Assembly: GCF_963675065.1 (NCBI RefSeq)
Contig: NZ_OY775906.1
Span: 1,528,001-1,592,000 of the forward strand
DNA: 64,000 bases
Reading direction: 5' to 3'
Source: an uncultured Draconibacterium sp.
GTDB lineage: Bacteria; Bacteroidota; Bacteroidia; Bacteroidales; Prolixibacteraceae
A program made the position numbers and the translations under genes. Positions 43,102-51,696 of this stretch are shown here, one piece after another. The stretch's first letter is position 1; each line of letters opens with the position of its first letter. The notes beneath the pieces were generated by a model. The model was not told where the DNA came from. It was given only the letters and a program-made list of their open reading frames with translations, and made no database searches.

Positions 43102-44178
43102 ATGGAAATTATCTTAATCCTATCTGCACTTATTCTTAGCTTTCTACTCGTAATTATAGTAGTACCCCCGATTATTCGCACCGCTAAAGCCAAACATTTA
43201 TTTGAGCCCTTTGATGAAAGAAAAGTACACACACAAGTAGTTCCCCCATTAGGAGGAGTTGCTATTTTTATTGGCTTCACTATTAGTGCCATATTTGCAA
43301 CAGATGGATTAGCATTTGATTCTTTAAAATATATCATGGCAGCCGTTATAATTATGTTCTTCATGGGCTTAAAGGATGATTTAATGGTTCTTTCGGCCCG
43401 AAAAAAATTAATCATTCAAATAGTAACGGTTATATTACTCATCTCTTTTGCCAATATTCATTTCACGAACTTACACGGGGTATTCGGCGAATACAAGATC
43501 GGAAGTCTAACAAGTTTTTCGTTGTCGCTTTTTGCAATAATTGTGATCATAAATGCCTTCAATCTAATTGATGGTGTAGATGGCCTCGCCTCCGGTTTAG
43601 GAATGTTGGCCTCATCTGTTTTTGGAACCTGGTTTTACTTAAGTAAGAATTATCCACAGGCAATAATGGCATTTGCTTTAGTTGGAGCTTTAGCAGGCTT
43701 TTTCCTCTATAATGTTTTTGGCAACAAAAACAAACTGTTCATGGGAGATACAGGTTCGTTGATAATTGGATTACTTATTTCGGTAATGGTCGTTTCTTTT
43801 AACGAACTGAATTTGACCGCACCGGAGCCTTACCGAATTGGAGGAGCACCAGCTGTATCGTTTGCGATTATAATTGTTCCGCTTATTGATACATTAAGAG
43901 TGATGACCATACGGATAGCACAACGACGCTCACCATTTTCGCCGGATAAAAACCATATCCACCATCGCTTGCTATCATTGCTTCATTCGCATTTAAAAGT
44001 AACATTAACCATTTTGGCAGGCAATGTTGTGTTAATTGCAATTGCACTTGGCCTCAACCACTGGCGGCTAAATGTAAACCTGCAGTTTGTTATTATTTTA
44101 CTGATTGGTCTTGGATTCTCGATGGTACCATCTTATGTGCTGCGTACAAAAAGGACTAAAAAAGCATATTCTTCATAA
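43102..44178 (+). CDS. MraY/WecA-family polyprenyl-phosphate sugar-1-phosphate transferase
   Basis: 358 residues, about ten membrane segments. Family motifs: FDERKVHTQVVPPLGGVAIF near residue 38, MGLKDDLMVLSARKKL (DDxx pair) near 92, NAFNLIDGVDGLASGLG near 153, FMGDTGSLIIGLL near 214 and DKNHIHHRLL near 288. The C-terminal HIHHR is the feature of WecA/TagO/Rgp-type enzymes rather than MraY. It transfers a HexNAc-1-phosphate from UDP-HexNAc to undecaprenyl phosphate and so starts the repeat unit made by the glycosyltransferases upstream. It probably has its own promoter. Confidence 0.92.
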   Translation: MEIILILSALILSFLLVIIVVPPIIRTAKAKHLFEPFDERKVHTQVVPPLGGVAIFIGFTISAIFATDGLAFDSLKYIMAAVIIMFFMGLKDDLMVLSARKKLIIQIVTVILLISFANIHFTNLHGVFGEYKIGSLTSFSLSLFAIIVIINAFNLIDGVDGLASGLGMLASSVFGTWFYLSKNYPQAIMAFALVGALAGFFLYNVFGNKNKLFMGDTGSLIIGLLISVMVVSFNELNLTAPEPYRIGGAPAVSFAIIIVPLIDTLRVMTIRIAQRRSPFSPDKNHIHHRLLSLLHSHLKVTLTILAGNVVLIAIALGLNHWRLNVNLQFVIILLIGLGFSMVPSYVLRTKRTKKAYSS

Positions 44179-44597
44179 CTATCAGAATTCGATACGCTGA
44201 TTGGTATGACGATCACTAACGCGAGTTATTGTTTTCTTGTTGAGTTGTTCTATTAAGCCAATAGGATGGCACGCTTTACGAAATTTATGCGCAACGCTAA
44301 ATATAAAAACAGTTAGTCAGAATCACTAACAATCTCCCTTTCAATCTTTCTCAATCTTCTTCAAACTTTTATCAATCAACTTTCGCTTCCTGGATTTGGC
44401 TTATCCCTTTAATCCATCTCAATCTTTCTTCAATTTCCTCAACACTTTCTCCTTTTACCTTGACAGCAATCCGTCTGATTTTTCATCCCTAAATCCGTTT
44501 TTCAATTTGTTGCATAACACTTTTATTTCTGATTAATAACATTTTATAGGCAGTGTATTTTATGTAAATTTAGATTAAACCATAAAAATCTACTGTC
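44179..44597 (+). other. Gene-free spacer with pyrimidine-rich tract
   Basis: 419 bp without a gene. About 44330-44515 is strikingly pyrimidine-rich, with tcaatctttct repeated near 44341, 44350 and 44426 and short variants between. The final 80 bp are A/T-rich and must hold the maeB promoter, but only a weak element (TAAATTTA near 44566) is visible. Confidence 0.55.
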
Positions 44598-46880
44598 ATG
44601 CCTAAAATTCGTAGAATTGATGCTCTCAACTACCACAAAAAACATCGTCCCGGAAAAATAGAAGTTATACCAACTAAACCTCATAATACACAATACGACC
44701 TTTCACTGGCTTACACGCCTGGGGTTGCACAACCTTGTCTCGAAATTGAGAAGGACAAGGATAACGCTTATAAATACACAGCAAAAGGGAACCTTGTTGC
44801 AGTAATTTCGAACGGTACTGCGGTTTTGGGACTTGGAGATATTGGGCCGGAAGCCGGAAAGCCGGTTATGGAGGGAAAAGGTTTGTTGTTTAAGATTTTT
44901 GCCGACGTGGATGTTTTCGACATTGAGGTGGACGAAAAAGATCCCGACAAATTGATAGAGGTTGTTAAAGCTATTGCACCAACTTTCGGAGGTATAAACC
45001 TGGAGGATATAAAAGCTCCCGAATGTTTTAAAATTGAAGAAACGCTTCGGAAACAACTTAATATTCCTGTTTTTCACGACGATCAACATGGAACAGCAAT
45101 AATTTCTGCGGCGGCACTACTAAATGCTTTGGAGTTAAACAAAAAGCTAATTGAAGACATCCAGGTGGTAGTTAGCGGTGCCGGAGCTGCGGCTGTATCG
45201 TGTGCTAAATTATACATCAGCATGGGGGTTGAACCCGAAAACATTGTAATGGTCGACAGCAAGGGCGTGATTAACCGAGAACGTACTGACCTGAATGAGA
45301 TCAAACAACAATTTGTTACCAACCGAAAAATCAATACGCTGGAAGAGGCCATGAAAGATGCCGATGTATTTCTCGGACTATCTGTTGCCGACGTGGTCAA
45401 TAAAAAAATGATCAAAACGATGGCTAAAAATCCTATCGTTTTTGCCATGGCCAATCCCAATCCCGAGATCTCATACGAAGATGCCACTGCAGCACGAAAA
45501 GACATTATTATGGCTACCGGACGCAGCGATTACCCCAACCAAATCAACAACGTTTTGGGATTCCCCTTTATTTTCAGAGGAGCATTGGATGTGCGGGCAA
45601 CCACAATTAACGAAGAAATGAAAATTGCGGCCTCAAAAGCACTGGCAAAACTGGCCAAAGAATATGTCCCGGAAATGGTGGCCAAAGCCTATAACATGAA
45701 AAACATTGTATTTGGCAAAGATTATATCATTCCTAAACCACTCGATCCACGTTTGATAACCACTGTATCTTCAGCGGTGGCTCATGCTGCAATGGAATCC
45801 GGAGTGGCGCGTAAGCCCATAAAAAGCTGGGCAGGCTACGAGCGGGAATTAACCGAACGCCTGGGAATTGACAACCGTCTGATAATGACCATTCGTACCA
45901 AGGCAAAACAAGATCCGAAACGTATTGTATTTGCCGAGGCCAGCAGTTTCCGCATTCTTAAAGCCGTTCAGTTTGTGATTCGAGAAGGAATAGCAAAACC
46001 AATTCTGCTGGGCAACAAAGAGAAAATTCAGGAGCTGATAAAGGAAAACCAACTCGATATTGATAATGTGCCAGTTATCGATCTTTATGAATCGGTAAAC
46101 GATGAAAAACGTCATCACTTTGCAAAAATTCTCTACGAAAAACGAAAGCGTAAAGGTATGACCTACAATGAAGCGGTAGAAAAAATGTACAACCGCGATT
46201 ATTACGGGTCGATGATGGTAGAAACCGGTGAGGCAGATGCTTTTATCTCAGGATTTTCCAGAAAATATTCTTCTACCATTCGCCCTACACTGCAGGTAGT
46301 TGGCGTGAAGAAGGATTATAACCACATTGCAGGAATGTATATGCTGTTAACCAAAAGCGGTCCGTTGTTCCTTGCTGATACAACAGTAAATATGAATCCT
46401 TCGGCGCAAACACTCGCCGACACCACATTACTTACCGCAACCGAAGTACGTAAGTTTAATATCGAGCCACGCATTGCCCTGTTGTCGTATTCCAACTTTG
46501 GAGCCTATAAAGGAGAAGGCAGCCCCATTAGAGTAAAAGAAGCAGTGCAGAAGCTCCATGAGAGTGATCCGGACTTAATTGTAGACGGAGAAATGCAGGC
46601 CAACTACGCATTAAATGGCAAATTACGTTATTCACGCTATCCGTTTAATAAACTGGGTGACCAAGATGCCAATACACTAATATTCCCCAACCTGAGCTCA
46701 GGAAATATTACCTATAAAATTTTACAGGCATTGGGCCCTTACGAGGCGATTGGGCCCATTTTGATGGGTATGAACAAACCTATCCATATTTTACAACGCG
46801 ACAGCACGGTGCGTGAGATCATCAATATGACAGCCATTGCTGTTATTGATGCCCAGGCGAGCAGTACCCATGAAGATTAA
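44598..46880 (+). CDS. maeB: NADP-dependent malic enzyme with C-terminal phosphotransacetylase-like domain
   Basis: 760 residues, the length of MaeB. Residues about 1-425 are the malic enzyme: SLAYTPGVAQPCLEI, the catalytic-lysine/metal region near GKGLLFKIFADVDVFDIEVD, FHDDQHGTAIISAAALLNAL and the nucleotide loop VSGAGAAAVSCAKLY. Residues about 430-760 are a phosphotransacetylase-like domain (RIVFAEASSFRILKAVQF, ILLGNKEKIQEL, KPIHILQRDSTVREI), which in MaeB is regulatory and binds acetyl-CoA. It decarboxylates malate to pyruvate with NADP+. A strong terminator follows, so transcription ends here. Confidence 0.95.
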   Translation: MPKIRRIDALNYHKKHRPGKIEVIPTKPHNTQYDLSLAYTPGVAQPCLEIEKDKDNAYKYTAKGNLVAVISNGTAVLGLGDIGPEAGKPVMEGKGLLFKIFADVDVFDIEVDEKDPDKLIEVVKAIAPTFGGINLEDIKAPECFKIEETLRKQLNIPVFHDDQHGTAIISAAALLNALELNKKLIEDIQVVVSGAGAAAVSCAKLYISMGVEPENIVMVDSKGVINRERTDLNEIKQQFVTNRKINTLEEAMKDADVFLGLSVADVVNKKMIKTMAKNPIVFAMANPNPEISYEDATAARKDIIMATGRSDYPNQINNVLGFPFIFRGALDVRATTINEEMKIAASKALAKLAKEYVPEMVAKAYNMKNIVFGKDYIIPKPLDPRLITTVSSAVAHAAMESGVARKPIKSWAGYERELTERLGIDNRLIMTIRTKAKQDPKRIVFAEASSFRILKAVQFVIREGIAKPILLGNKEKIQELIKENQLDIDNVPVIDLYESVNDEKRHHFAKILYEKRKRKGMTYNEAVEKMYNRDYYGSMMVETGEADAFISGFSRKYSSTIRPTLQVVGVKKDYNHIAGMYMLLTKSGPLFLADTTVNMNPSAQTLADTTLLTATEVRKFNIEPRIALLSYSNFGAYKGEGSPIRVKEAVQKLHESDPDLIVDGEMQANYALNGKLRYSRYPFNKLGDQDANTLIFPNLSSGNITYKILQALGPYEAIGPILMGMNKPIHILQRDSTVREIINMTAIAVIDAQASSTHED

Positions 46881-46894
46881 ACTTCTTACTTATA

Positions 46895-46937
46895 AAAAAG
46901 AATGCCGGTATCAGATGAATTCCGGCATTCTTTTTTT
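46895..46937. terminator. Bidirectional intrinsic terminator between maeB and the barrel-protein gene
   Basis: aaaaaagaatgccgg, a 14-base loop, then ccggcattcttttttt: a perfect stem of at least 13 bp, with T-runs in both directions. It serves maeB on the plus strand and the convergent gene ending at 46961 on the minus strand. Confidence 0.92.
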
Positions 46938-46960
46938 GATCGCAATCTTTTTTACTGTTA

Positions 46961-47531
46961 TCAAAACCCAACTCCAACACCTAAACTGAAATATGGCTCC
47001 CAATCTTTGTACGGTGAGTTTTTATGGTTTAACACATCAAACAACACTTGTGCATTTAACCAGATACTTTGAGAAATCGGCTGACTGTAACCACCTCCTA
47101 AATAAAACATTGGGGGCCAGTTTTCTATCATCATCGTTAGAAAAAAACCATTTATAACTCATCAGCGAAAACTCGGTATGTGTGTACAAACTTGGTGTTA
47201 CACGATAACGACTAAAAATACTTGTTCCGTAATTCGAACCATTCTGATCTTCAATATACCGGCTATCGCTAATGTATTCGTATGATACCTGTGTTCCAAC
47301 CGACAATTTTGGAGTAAGTTTATAAGCCACCAGAGGCTGAGCCCCAACAACACTGTAATTCTTACTAAAATTCATAGTTACGTAGCCGCCATAATATATC
47401 CGGCTTTTGTCGAGTTTTGGATTGGGTAAACTTTCTTCTTCCTGTTGGCTAACTGTAGTTGTATCCTGCACTTGAGCAAATCCGGATACTACGAAAAAGA
47501 CAAGTACAACAAGTAAAAAAGAAATTCTCAT
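46961..47531 (-). pseudogene. Small outer-membrane beta-barrel protein with apparent +1 frameshift
   Basis: From the start at 47531 the minus strand gives a signal peptide (MRISFLLVVLVFFVVSGFAQ), a short acidic linker and beta strands (IYYGGYVTMNFSKNYSVVG, LSVGTQVSYEYISDSRYIED, SLYTHTEFSLMSYKWFF). The open frame then runs into unrelated sequence and stops at 47037. In the neighbouring frame the protein continues naturally as MFYLGGGYSQPISQSIW, NAQVLFDVLNHKNSPYKDW and EPYFSLGVGVGF, ending with the terminal Phe of barrels at the stop 46961-46963. Removing one base from the seven-T run (A run 47141-47147 on the plus strand) joins the halves into about 190 residues. Either a real frameshift or an assembly error. 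Confidence 0.8.
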
Positions 47532-47654
47532 GGCTTATGGTTTTAGTATAATCAGAATAAAATACACAAAATTTAGGTCTCAAAGCAACAAATTCGGCAA
47601 TGAAAACTTGCTTTCACACACCATAATTTAAAATTCAACACTATTTTTGCTTTT

Positions 47655-48281
47655 ATGAACATCGATAAATATCCATCGCGATTACTGGAGGCCGCTGTTA
47701 ACGAGTTTTCGAAATTACCCGGCATAGGCAGAAAAAGTGCTTTACGATTGGTTTTACACCTTTTGCGGCAAGACAAAGAAGATGTTAATACGTTTGGCAA
47801 CAGCTTGATACAACTACGAAACGAAATTAAACACTGCAAAGTTTGCCATAACATTTCGGATAACGATACTTGCCAAATCTGCTCCAATCCGTCGCGCAAT
47901 GACAGTGTAATTTGTGTGGTAGAGAATATCCGTGATGTAATGTCGGTGGAGAATACTCACCAGTTTAACGGACTTTACCATGTATTAGGAGGTATAATCT
48001 CCCCTATGGATGGAATTGGCCCTGCCGAGCTGGAAATCGATTCGTTGATTGAACGCGTAAATTCCGGGAATGTCATTGAAGTTATCCTGGCACTTTCAAC
48101 AACTATGGAAGGCGACACCACCAACTTTTACATCTACCGAAAATTAAAAGGCAAAGAAGTAAATATCTCCACACTGGCGCGAGGTGTTTCTATCGGCGAC
48201 GAGCTGGAATACACCGACGAGGTTACACTTGGCCGTTCGTTAATGAACCGCGTATCCTTCGAAAGTTCACTGGGAAAATAA
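47655..48281 (+). CDS. recR: Recombination mediator RecR
   Basis: 208 residues, full length. N-terminal helix-hairpin-helix (FSKLPGIGRKSALRLVLHLL), the four-cysteine zinc finger (CKVCHNISDNDTCQICSNP) near residues 57-75, and a Toprim domain beginning VICVVENIRDVMSVE, with the family's GPAELEIDSL and a C-terminal TLARGVSIGDELEYTDEVTL. It acts with RecF/RecO to load RecA at single-strand gaps. A TATTTTTG element lies at 47642-47649, just before the ATG, but no matching -33 element was found. Confidence 0.96.
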   Translation: MNIDKYPSRLLEAAVNEFSKLPGIGRKSALRLVLHLLRQDKEDVNTFGNSLIQLRNEIKHCKVCHNISDNDTCQICSNPSRNDSVICVVENIRDVMSVENTHQFNGLYHVLGGIISPMDGIGPAELEIDSLIERVNSGNVIEVILALSTTMEGDTTNFYIYRKLKGKEVNISTLARGVSIGDELEYTDEVTLGRSLMNRVSFESSLGK

Positions 48282-48299
48282 ATTACGCATCAGAAAGCC

Positions 48300-48327
48300 G
48301 GTTTCTTTTCGTTATGAAAAGGAAACC
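48300..48327 (+). other. Hairpin after recR
   Basis: ggtttcttttc, loop gttat, gaaaaggaaacc: an 11-bp stem with one bulged base. No T-run follows, so it may be an RNA-stability or weak termination element. Confidence 0.5.
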
Positions 48328-48426
48328 TTACATTTGAGAAAGGTTATTATGCAACTATAAAAGTCGTTTTCTCTGCCCAGTAATATTTTAACTGACCAGT
48401 CTTTTTGAAAACGCCAGCGCTGAACT

Positions 48427-50382
48427 ATGGATATTTCAATAGTTATTGTCAATTACAACGTAAAGTATTTTCTGGAACAATGCCTTCACTCGGTTGAGAA
48501 GGCTTTGCTGAATGTACAGGGCGAAGTTTTTGTTGTTGATAATAACTCGGTTGATGGCTCAGCACAACTGATCAATGAAAAGTTCCCCTGGATTACATTC
48601 ATCCAAAATACTGAAAACGTTGGTTTTTCGAGAGCCAATAACCAGGCCATCCAACAGGCAAAAGGAAAATATGTTTTGCTATTGAATCCTGATACCGTTG
48701 TTGAGGAAGATACCTTTAAAAAGGTAATTTCTTTTATGGAAGAACGCCCCGAAGCCGGCGGTCTTGGTGTAAAAATGATTGATGGTAAAGGAGTTTTTCT
48801 CCCCGAATCAAAACGTGGATTACCAACTCCCTGGGTGGCATTTTATAAAATGTTTGGCCTTTCGAAGCTTTTCCCCAGATCTCGTAAATTCGGCAAATAT
48901 CATCTCTCTTACCTGAATAAGGATGAAGTTCATGAAATTGATGTGCTGGCAGGTGCTTTCATGTTGCTGCGTAAATCAGTACTTGATAAGGTTGGATTGC
49001 TGGATGAATCATTTTTTATGTACGGCGAGGATATCGACCTATCGTATCGTATTCAAAAAGGAGGATATAAAAATTATTACTACCCTGAAACCACGATTAT
49101 CCACTATAAAGGAGAAAGCACTAAAAAGGGCTCACTGAACTATGTGAAGGTATTTTACAATGCCATGATAATTTTTGCGCGCAAACATTTTTCGGAAAGT
49201 AAAGCAAGTGTATTTGCACTGTTAATTAACTTTGCCATTTATTTCCGGGCTTTGTTATCGGCCTCAAAACGAGTATTTCAAAAAATATACATTCCAGTTG
49301 TTGATGCTTTGCTGATTTTTGCAGGCTTCTGGCTAATCACTCCTACCTGGGAACAGTTCCGCTTTCATCAGCCCGATTATTATCCTCCGGAATTTATAAA
49401 ATTTGTAGTACCGGTTTACAGCATGTTTTTTTTGTTTGGTATTCAGTTTTCGGGAGGATACAAAAAGCCCATGAGCCTTTACAAAGTAGGTCAGGGAATA
49501 TTTTGGGGGCTTATTACGCTACTACTGGTTTATTCGCTGGTTGATGAACAATACCGCTTTTCACGCGCCTTAATATTATTGGGCACAGCCTGGGCTACAA
49601 TTATCCTCATTGCCTACCGGTTGATGGGGCACTGGCTAAAAGTCAGCGATTTTAGGCTTAACTCGCAGCGCATACGTAAAATTGCTATTGTTGGCCATTC
49701 GAAAGAAGCACGCCGTGTTCAGCAGCTATTGGAAGAAACCCGCATCCGCTCGCAAATGGCAGGATTTATTGCCCTCGACAGCAGCGATAAAGGACAACAC
49801 TACATGGGCGAGTTAAGCCAGTTGGAGGAGATTATTCGGATTAACCGCATTGATGAAATTGTATTTTGTGCCGAAAACATCAGTTCGGCCGAGATCATAA
49901 AAGCAATGCTCGACCTGAGTCGCCTGGACGTTGATTACAAGATTGCGCCACCCGAAAGTGCAAGTATCATCGGGAGTAATTCCATTCACACTGCCGGCGA
50001 CCTTTACGTGGTGAATCTGAATGCCATTTCAAAATTGGGCAACAAGCGTAAAAAAAGATTGTTTGATCTGCTAGCTGCACTGTTAATTTTATGCCTAAGT
50101 CCGGTTTTAATCTGGTTCACAGGAAAAAAAGGAAACTTTAACAAAAATATTTTCAGGGTAATTGCAGGAAAGAAATCCTGGATTGGGTACATTCCGGGCG
50201 TTGCTGCGGAGAGTAAACTCCCAACAATAAAAGAAGGAGTTTTAAATCCGGGAGATCGATTTCCAGGCTTAAAGTTGGATGATGAAAAATCGGTTCAGTT
50301 GAACAGATTGTATGCAAAAGATTATAATTTGCTTTCCGACATTGAGCTTATGCTGAAAGGCTGGAAACATCTTGACCGATAA
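48427..50382 (+). CDS. GT2 glycosyltransferase fused to a membrane/CoA-binding-like, reduced phosphoglycosyltransferase module
   Basis: 651 residues. Residues about 1-270 are a complete GT2 domain (ISIVIVNYNVKYFLEQCLHS, VVDNNSVDGSAQLI, LNPDTVVEEDTF, FFMYGEDIDLSYRIQKGG). Then come about four membrane segments (residues ~290-400) and a Rossmann-like CoA-binding domain as in WbaP/WcaJ (RKIAIVGHSKEARRVQQL to DVDYKIAPPES). The end starts like a phosphoglycosyltransferase (KKRLFDLLAALLILCLSPVL) but lacks the catalytic core with its Arg/Lys-Phe-Arg and Asp-Glu motifs, ending with GKKSWIGYIPG. The last part is therefore probably not an active transferase. Likely adds a sugar to a lipid carrier outside the main cluster. 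Similar fusions are, I believe, widespread in Bacteroidota. Confidence 0.8.
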   Translation: MDISIVIVNYNVKYFLEQCLHSVEKALLNVQGEVFVVDNNSVDGSAQLINEKFPWITFIQNTENVGFSRANNQAIQQAKGKYVLLLNPDTVVEEDTFKKVISFMEERPEAGGLGVKMIDGKGVFLPESKRGLPTPWVAFYKMFGLSKLFPRSRKFGKYHLSYLNKDEVHEIDVLAGAFMLLRKSVLDKVGLLDESFFMYGEDIDLSYRIQKGGYKNYYYPETTIIHYKGESTKKGSLNYVKVFYNAMIIFARKHFSESKASVFALLINFAIYFRALLSASKRVFQKIYIPVVDALLIFAGFWLITPTWEQFRFHQPDYYPPEFIKFVVPVYSMFFLFGIQFSGGYKKPMSLYKVGQGIFWGLITLLLVYSLVDEQYRFSRALILLGTAWATIILIAYRLMGHWLKVSDFRLNSQRIRKIAIVGHSKEARRVQQLLEETRIRSQMAGFIALDSSDKGQHYMGELSQLEEIIRINRIDEIVFCAENISSAEIIKAMLDLSRLDVDYKIAPPESASIIGSNSIHTAGDLYVVNLNAISKLGNKRKKRLFDLLAALLILCLSPVLIWFTGKKGNFNKNIFRVIAGKKSWIGYIPGVAAESKLPTIKEGVLNPGDRFPGLKLDDEKSVQLNRLYAKDYNLLSDIELMLKGWKHLDR

Positions 50383-50400
50383 TCATAAAAAGCAAAAAAG

Positions 50401-50928
50401 ATGAAAGAAAAGCTAAGTTTTGGAAAAATAGTTCTCCGTCCCCTTGAACCGGAGGACATTGACCTGTTATACCAATGGGAAAACAACACCGAAATTTGGG
50501 AAGTGAGTAACACCAAAACTCCGTTCTCCAAACACATTCTCGCCCAATACCTGTTGGAATCGGCAAAAGACATTTACGAAACTAAACAGCTTCGTCTGAT
50601 TATTGAGACCACAGAAAAAAAACCTGTAGGAGCCATCGACCTCTTTGATTTTGAACCTTTTCACATGCGGGCCGGAGTTGGTATTCTTATACACAAAAGC
50701 GATGACCGCAAAAAAGGCTACGCCAGCGATGCACTGGAGGCCTTATCCAACTATTCGTTTGAATTTCTGGGATTAAGACAATTATACGCCAACATCTCAT
50801 CCGATAATTGGGGAAGCATACAGTTATTCGAAAAAGCAGGATTTGCGCGGAGCGGCATTAAAAAAGACTGGATTAAGACTTTCTCAGGCTGGAAAGATGA
50901 GCTGTTTTATCAAAAATTTCTTGGATAA
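50401..50928 (+). CDS. GNAT-family N-acetyltransferase (RimJ/RimL-like)
   Basis: 175 residues. FGKIVLRPLEPEDIDLLYQW at the start, then the acetyl-CoA-binding motif A region VGILIHKSDDRKKGYASDAL (Q/RxxGxG/A variant) near residue 100 and NWGSIQLFEKAGFARSGIKK near 140 are the standard GNAT elements. It begins 18 bp after the glycosyltransferase fusion gene, so the two are likely co-transcribed. The substrate could be a protein N-terminus, an amino sugar or an antibiotic; nothing in the sequence decides. Confidence 0.88.
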   Translation: MKEKLSFGKIVLRPLEPEDIDLLYQWENNTEIWEVSNTKTPFSKHILAQYLLESAKDIYETKQLRLIIETTEKKPVGAIDLFDFEPFHMRAGVGILIHKSDDRKKGYASDALEALSNYSFEFLGLRQLYANISSDNWGSIQLFEKAGFARSGIKKDWIKTFSGWKDELFYQKFLG

Positions 50929-50949
50929 CATGAGCTTTTGGATAAATCG

Positions 50950-51396
50950 CTACTGCCCAAAAGTTGGTATTTCTTTCAAAAAAGAATAGCTGTTCTTTTC
51001 GTAGTCGATTTCGCAGGCAAAATGCTGCATTCCGTTCGACACCACTACCCTTTCAACACGTAAAGTCATGTTATAGCGCACCACCTGATCAAAAGCATTC
51101 TGGGTAATTTTTACGTTAGGCGCCTTAAACTCGGCAATTAAGTGTGGATTTCCGTTACGTTGATAAACAAGCAAATCGAAACGGCGTTGTTGCTGGTTTA
51201 CTTTAATTTGCTTTTCCACAGCCATTAAATTCTGCGGATAACTCTTTTCCTGTATCAAATACTGAATAAAATTCTGGCGCACCCATTCTTCCGGCGTCAG
51301 CACCACAAATTTCTTTCGTATCGTATCAAATATCAAGGTCTTATCATTTTCTGTTTTTGTTCGGAAAGTATATTCCGGCAAATTCAGTTTGTACAT
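50950..51396 (-). CDS. Orphan HsdR-N-terminal-type (PD-(D/E)xK) domain protein
   Basis: 148 residues corresponding to only the N-terminal nuclease domain of type I restriction HsdR subunits. VLTPEEWVRQNFIQYLIQEK, RRFDLLVYQRNGNPHLIAEF and FKAPNVKITQNAFDQVVRY show the D...ExK nuclease pattern (FDLLVY, then EFK). No helicase domain and no HsdM/HsdS genes are nearby, so it is not a restriction system. It is convergent with the GNAT gene and divergent from the AMP nucleosidase gene. It may be a housekeeping DNA-repair-type nuclease, which is inference. Confidence 0.85.
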   Translation of the reverse strand: MYKLNLPEYTFRTKTENDKTLIFDTIRKKFVVLTPEEWVRQNFIQYLIQEKSYPQNLMAVEKQIKVNQQQRRFDLLVYQRNGNPHLIAEFKAPNVKITQNAFDQVVRYNMTLRVERVVVSNGMQHFACEIDYEKNSYSFLKEIPTFGQ

Positions 51397-51569
51397 AATC
51401 TTCTTAATAACTTATTAACCTGAAAAATTCACAAAATTTTTCACACATAGTGTTGATGATTGAAAATCTGCAAGATATTCTTTTTAATTAAATCAAGGTA
51501 AAGATTTTCAATATCAAGGTTAACCCTGACAAATAATCACTTTTCAATTATTTCGTCAGCCCTTTGGGT

Positions 51570-51595
51570 GATTAATTCATTTTTATGAATTAATC
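51570..51595 (+). promoter_or_regulatory. Perfect palindrome gattaattcat-tttt-atgaattaatc
   Basis: Eleven-base arms with a four-base loop in the 300-bp divergent spacer (51397-51696) between the HsdR-N protein gene and the AMP nucleosidase gene, ending 13 bp upstream of the amn -33 element. It could be an operator or an RNA hairpin of the divergent transcript. The rest of the spacer is A/T-rich with no other feature. Confidence 0.5.
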
Positions 51596-51608
51596 AGGTT
51601 AACTCAAC

Positions 51609-51639
51609 TTGGCTGGCGAGCTCTAAAAATGTACATTTG
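51609..51639 (+). promoter_or_regulatory. Bacteroidota-type promoter of amn
   Basis: TTG (51609-51611), 20 bp, then TACATTTG (51632-51639), a full match to TAnnTTTG. Expected transcript start near 51646, about 50 bases before the amn ATG at 51697. Confidence 0.65.
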
Positions 51640-51696
51640 TGTTCGCCTTAAAACCAAAAGTTTTCCTATTTGTTCAAAGGTAGAATAATTCAGCTT

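Noticed and set aside
44330..44515. Pyrimidine-rich tract before maeB as a regulatory triplex-forming element
   Set aside because: Repetition is loose and there is no mirror symmetry; recorded only as low-complexity sequence.
47642..47649. TATTTTTG as a recR promoter giving a leaderless message
   Set aside because: The -7 match is good but nothing like TTG lies at the -33 position, so it may be chance in A/T-rich DNA.
48923..49138. Open frame inside the GT2 fusion gene, and similar antisense frames across maeB, pruA and fcl
   Set aside because: They are shadows of well-supported genes in other frames and have no independent motifs.
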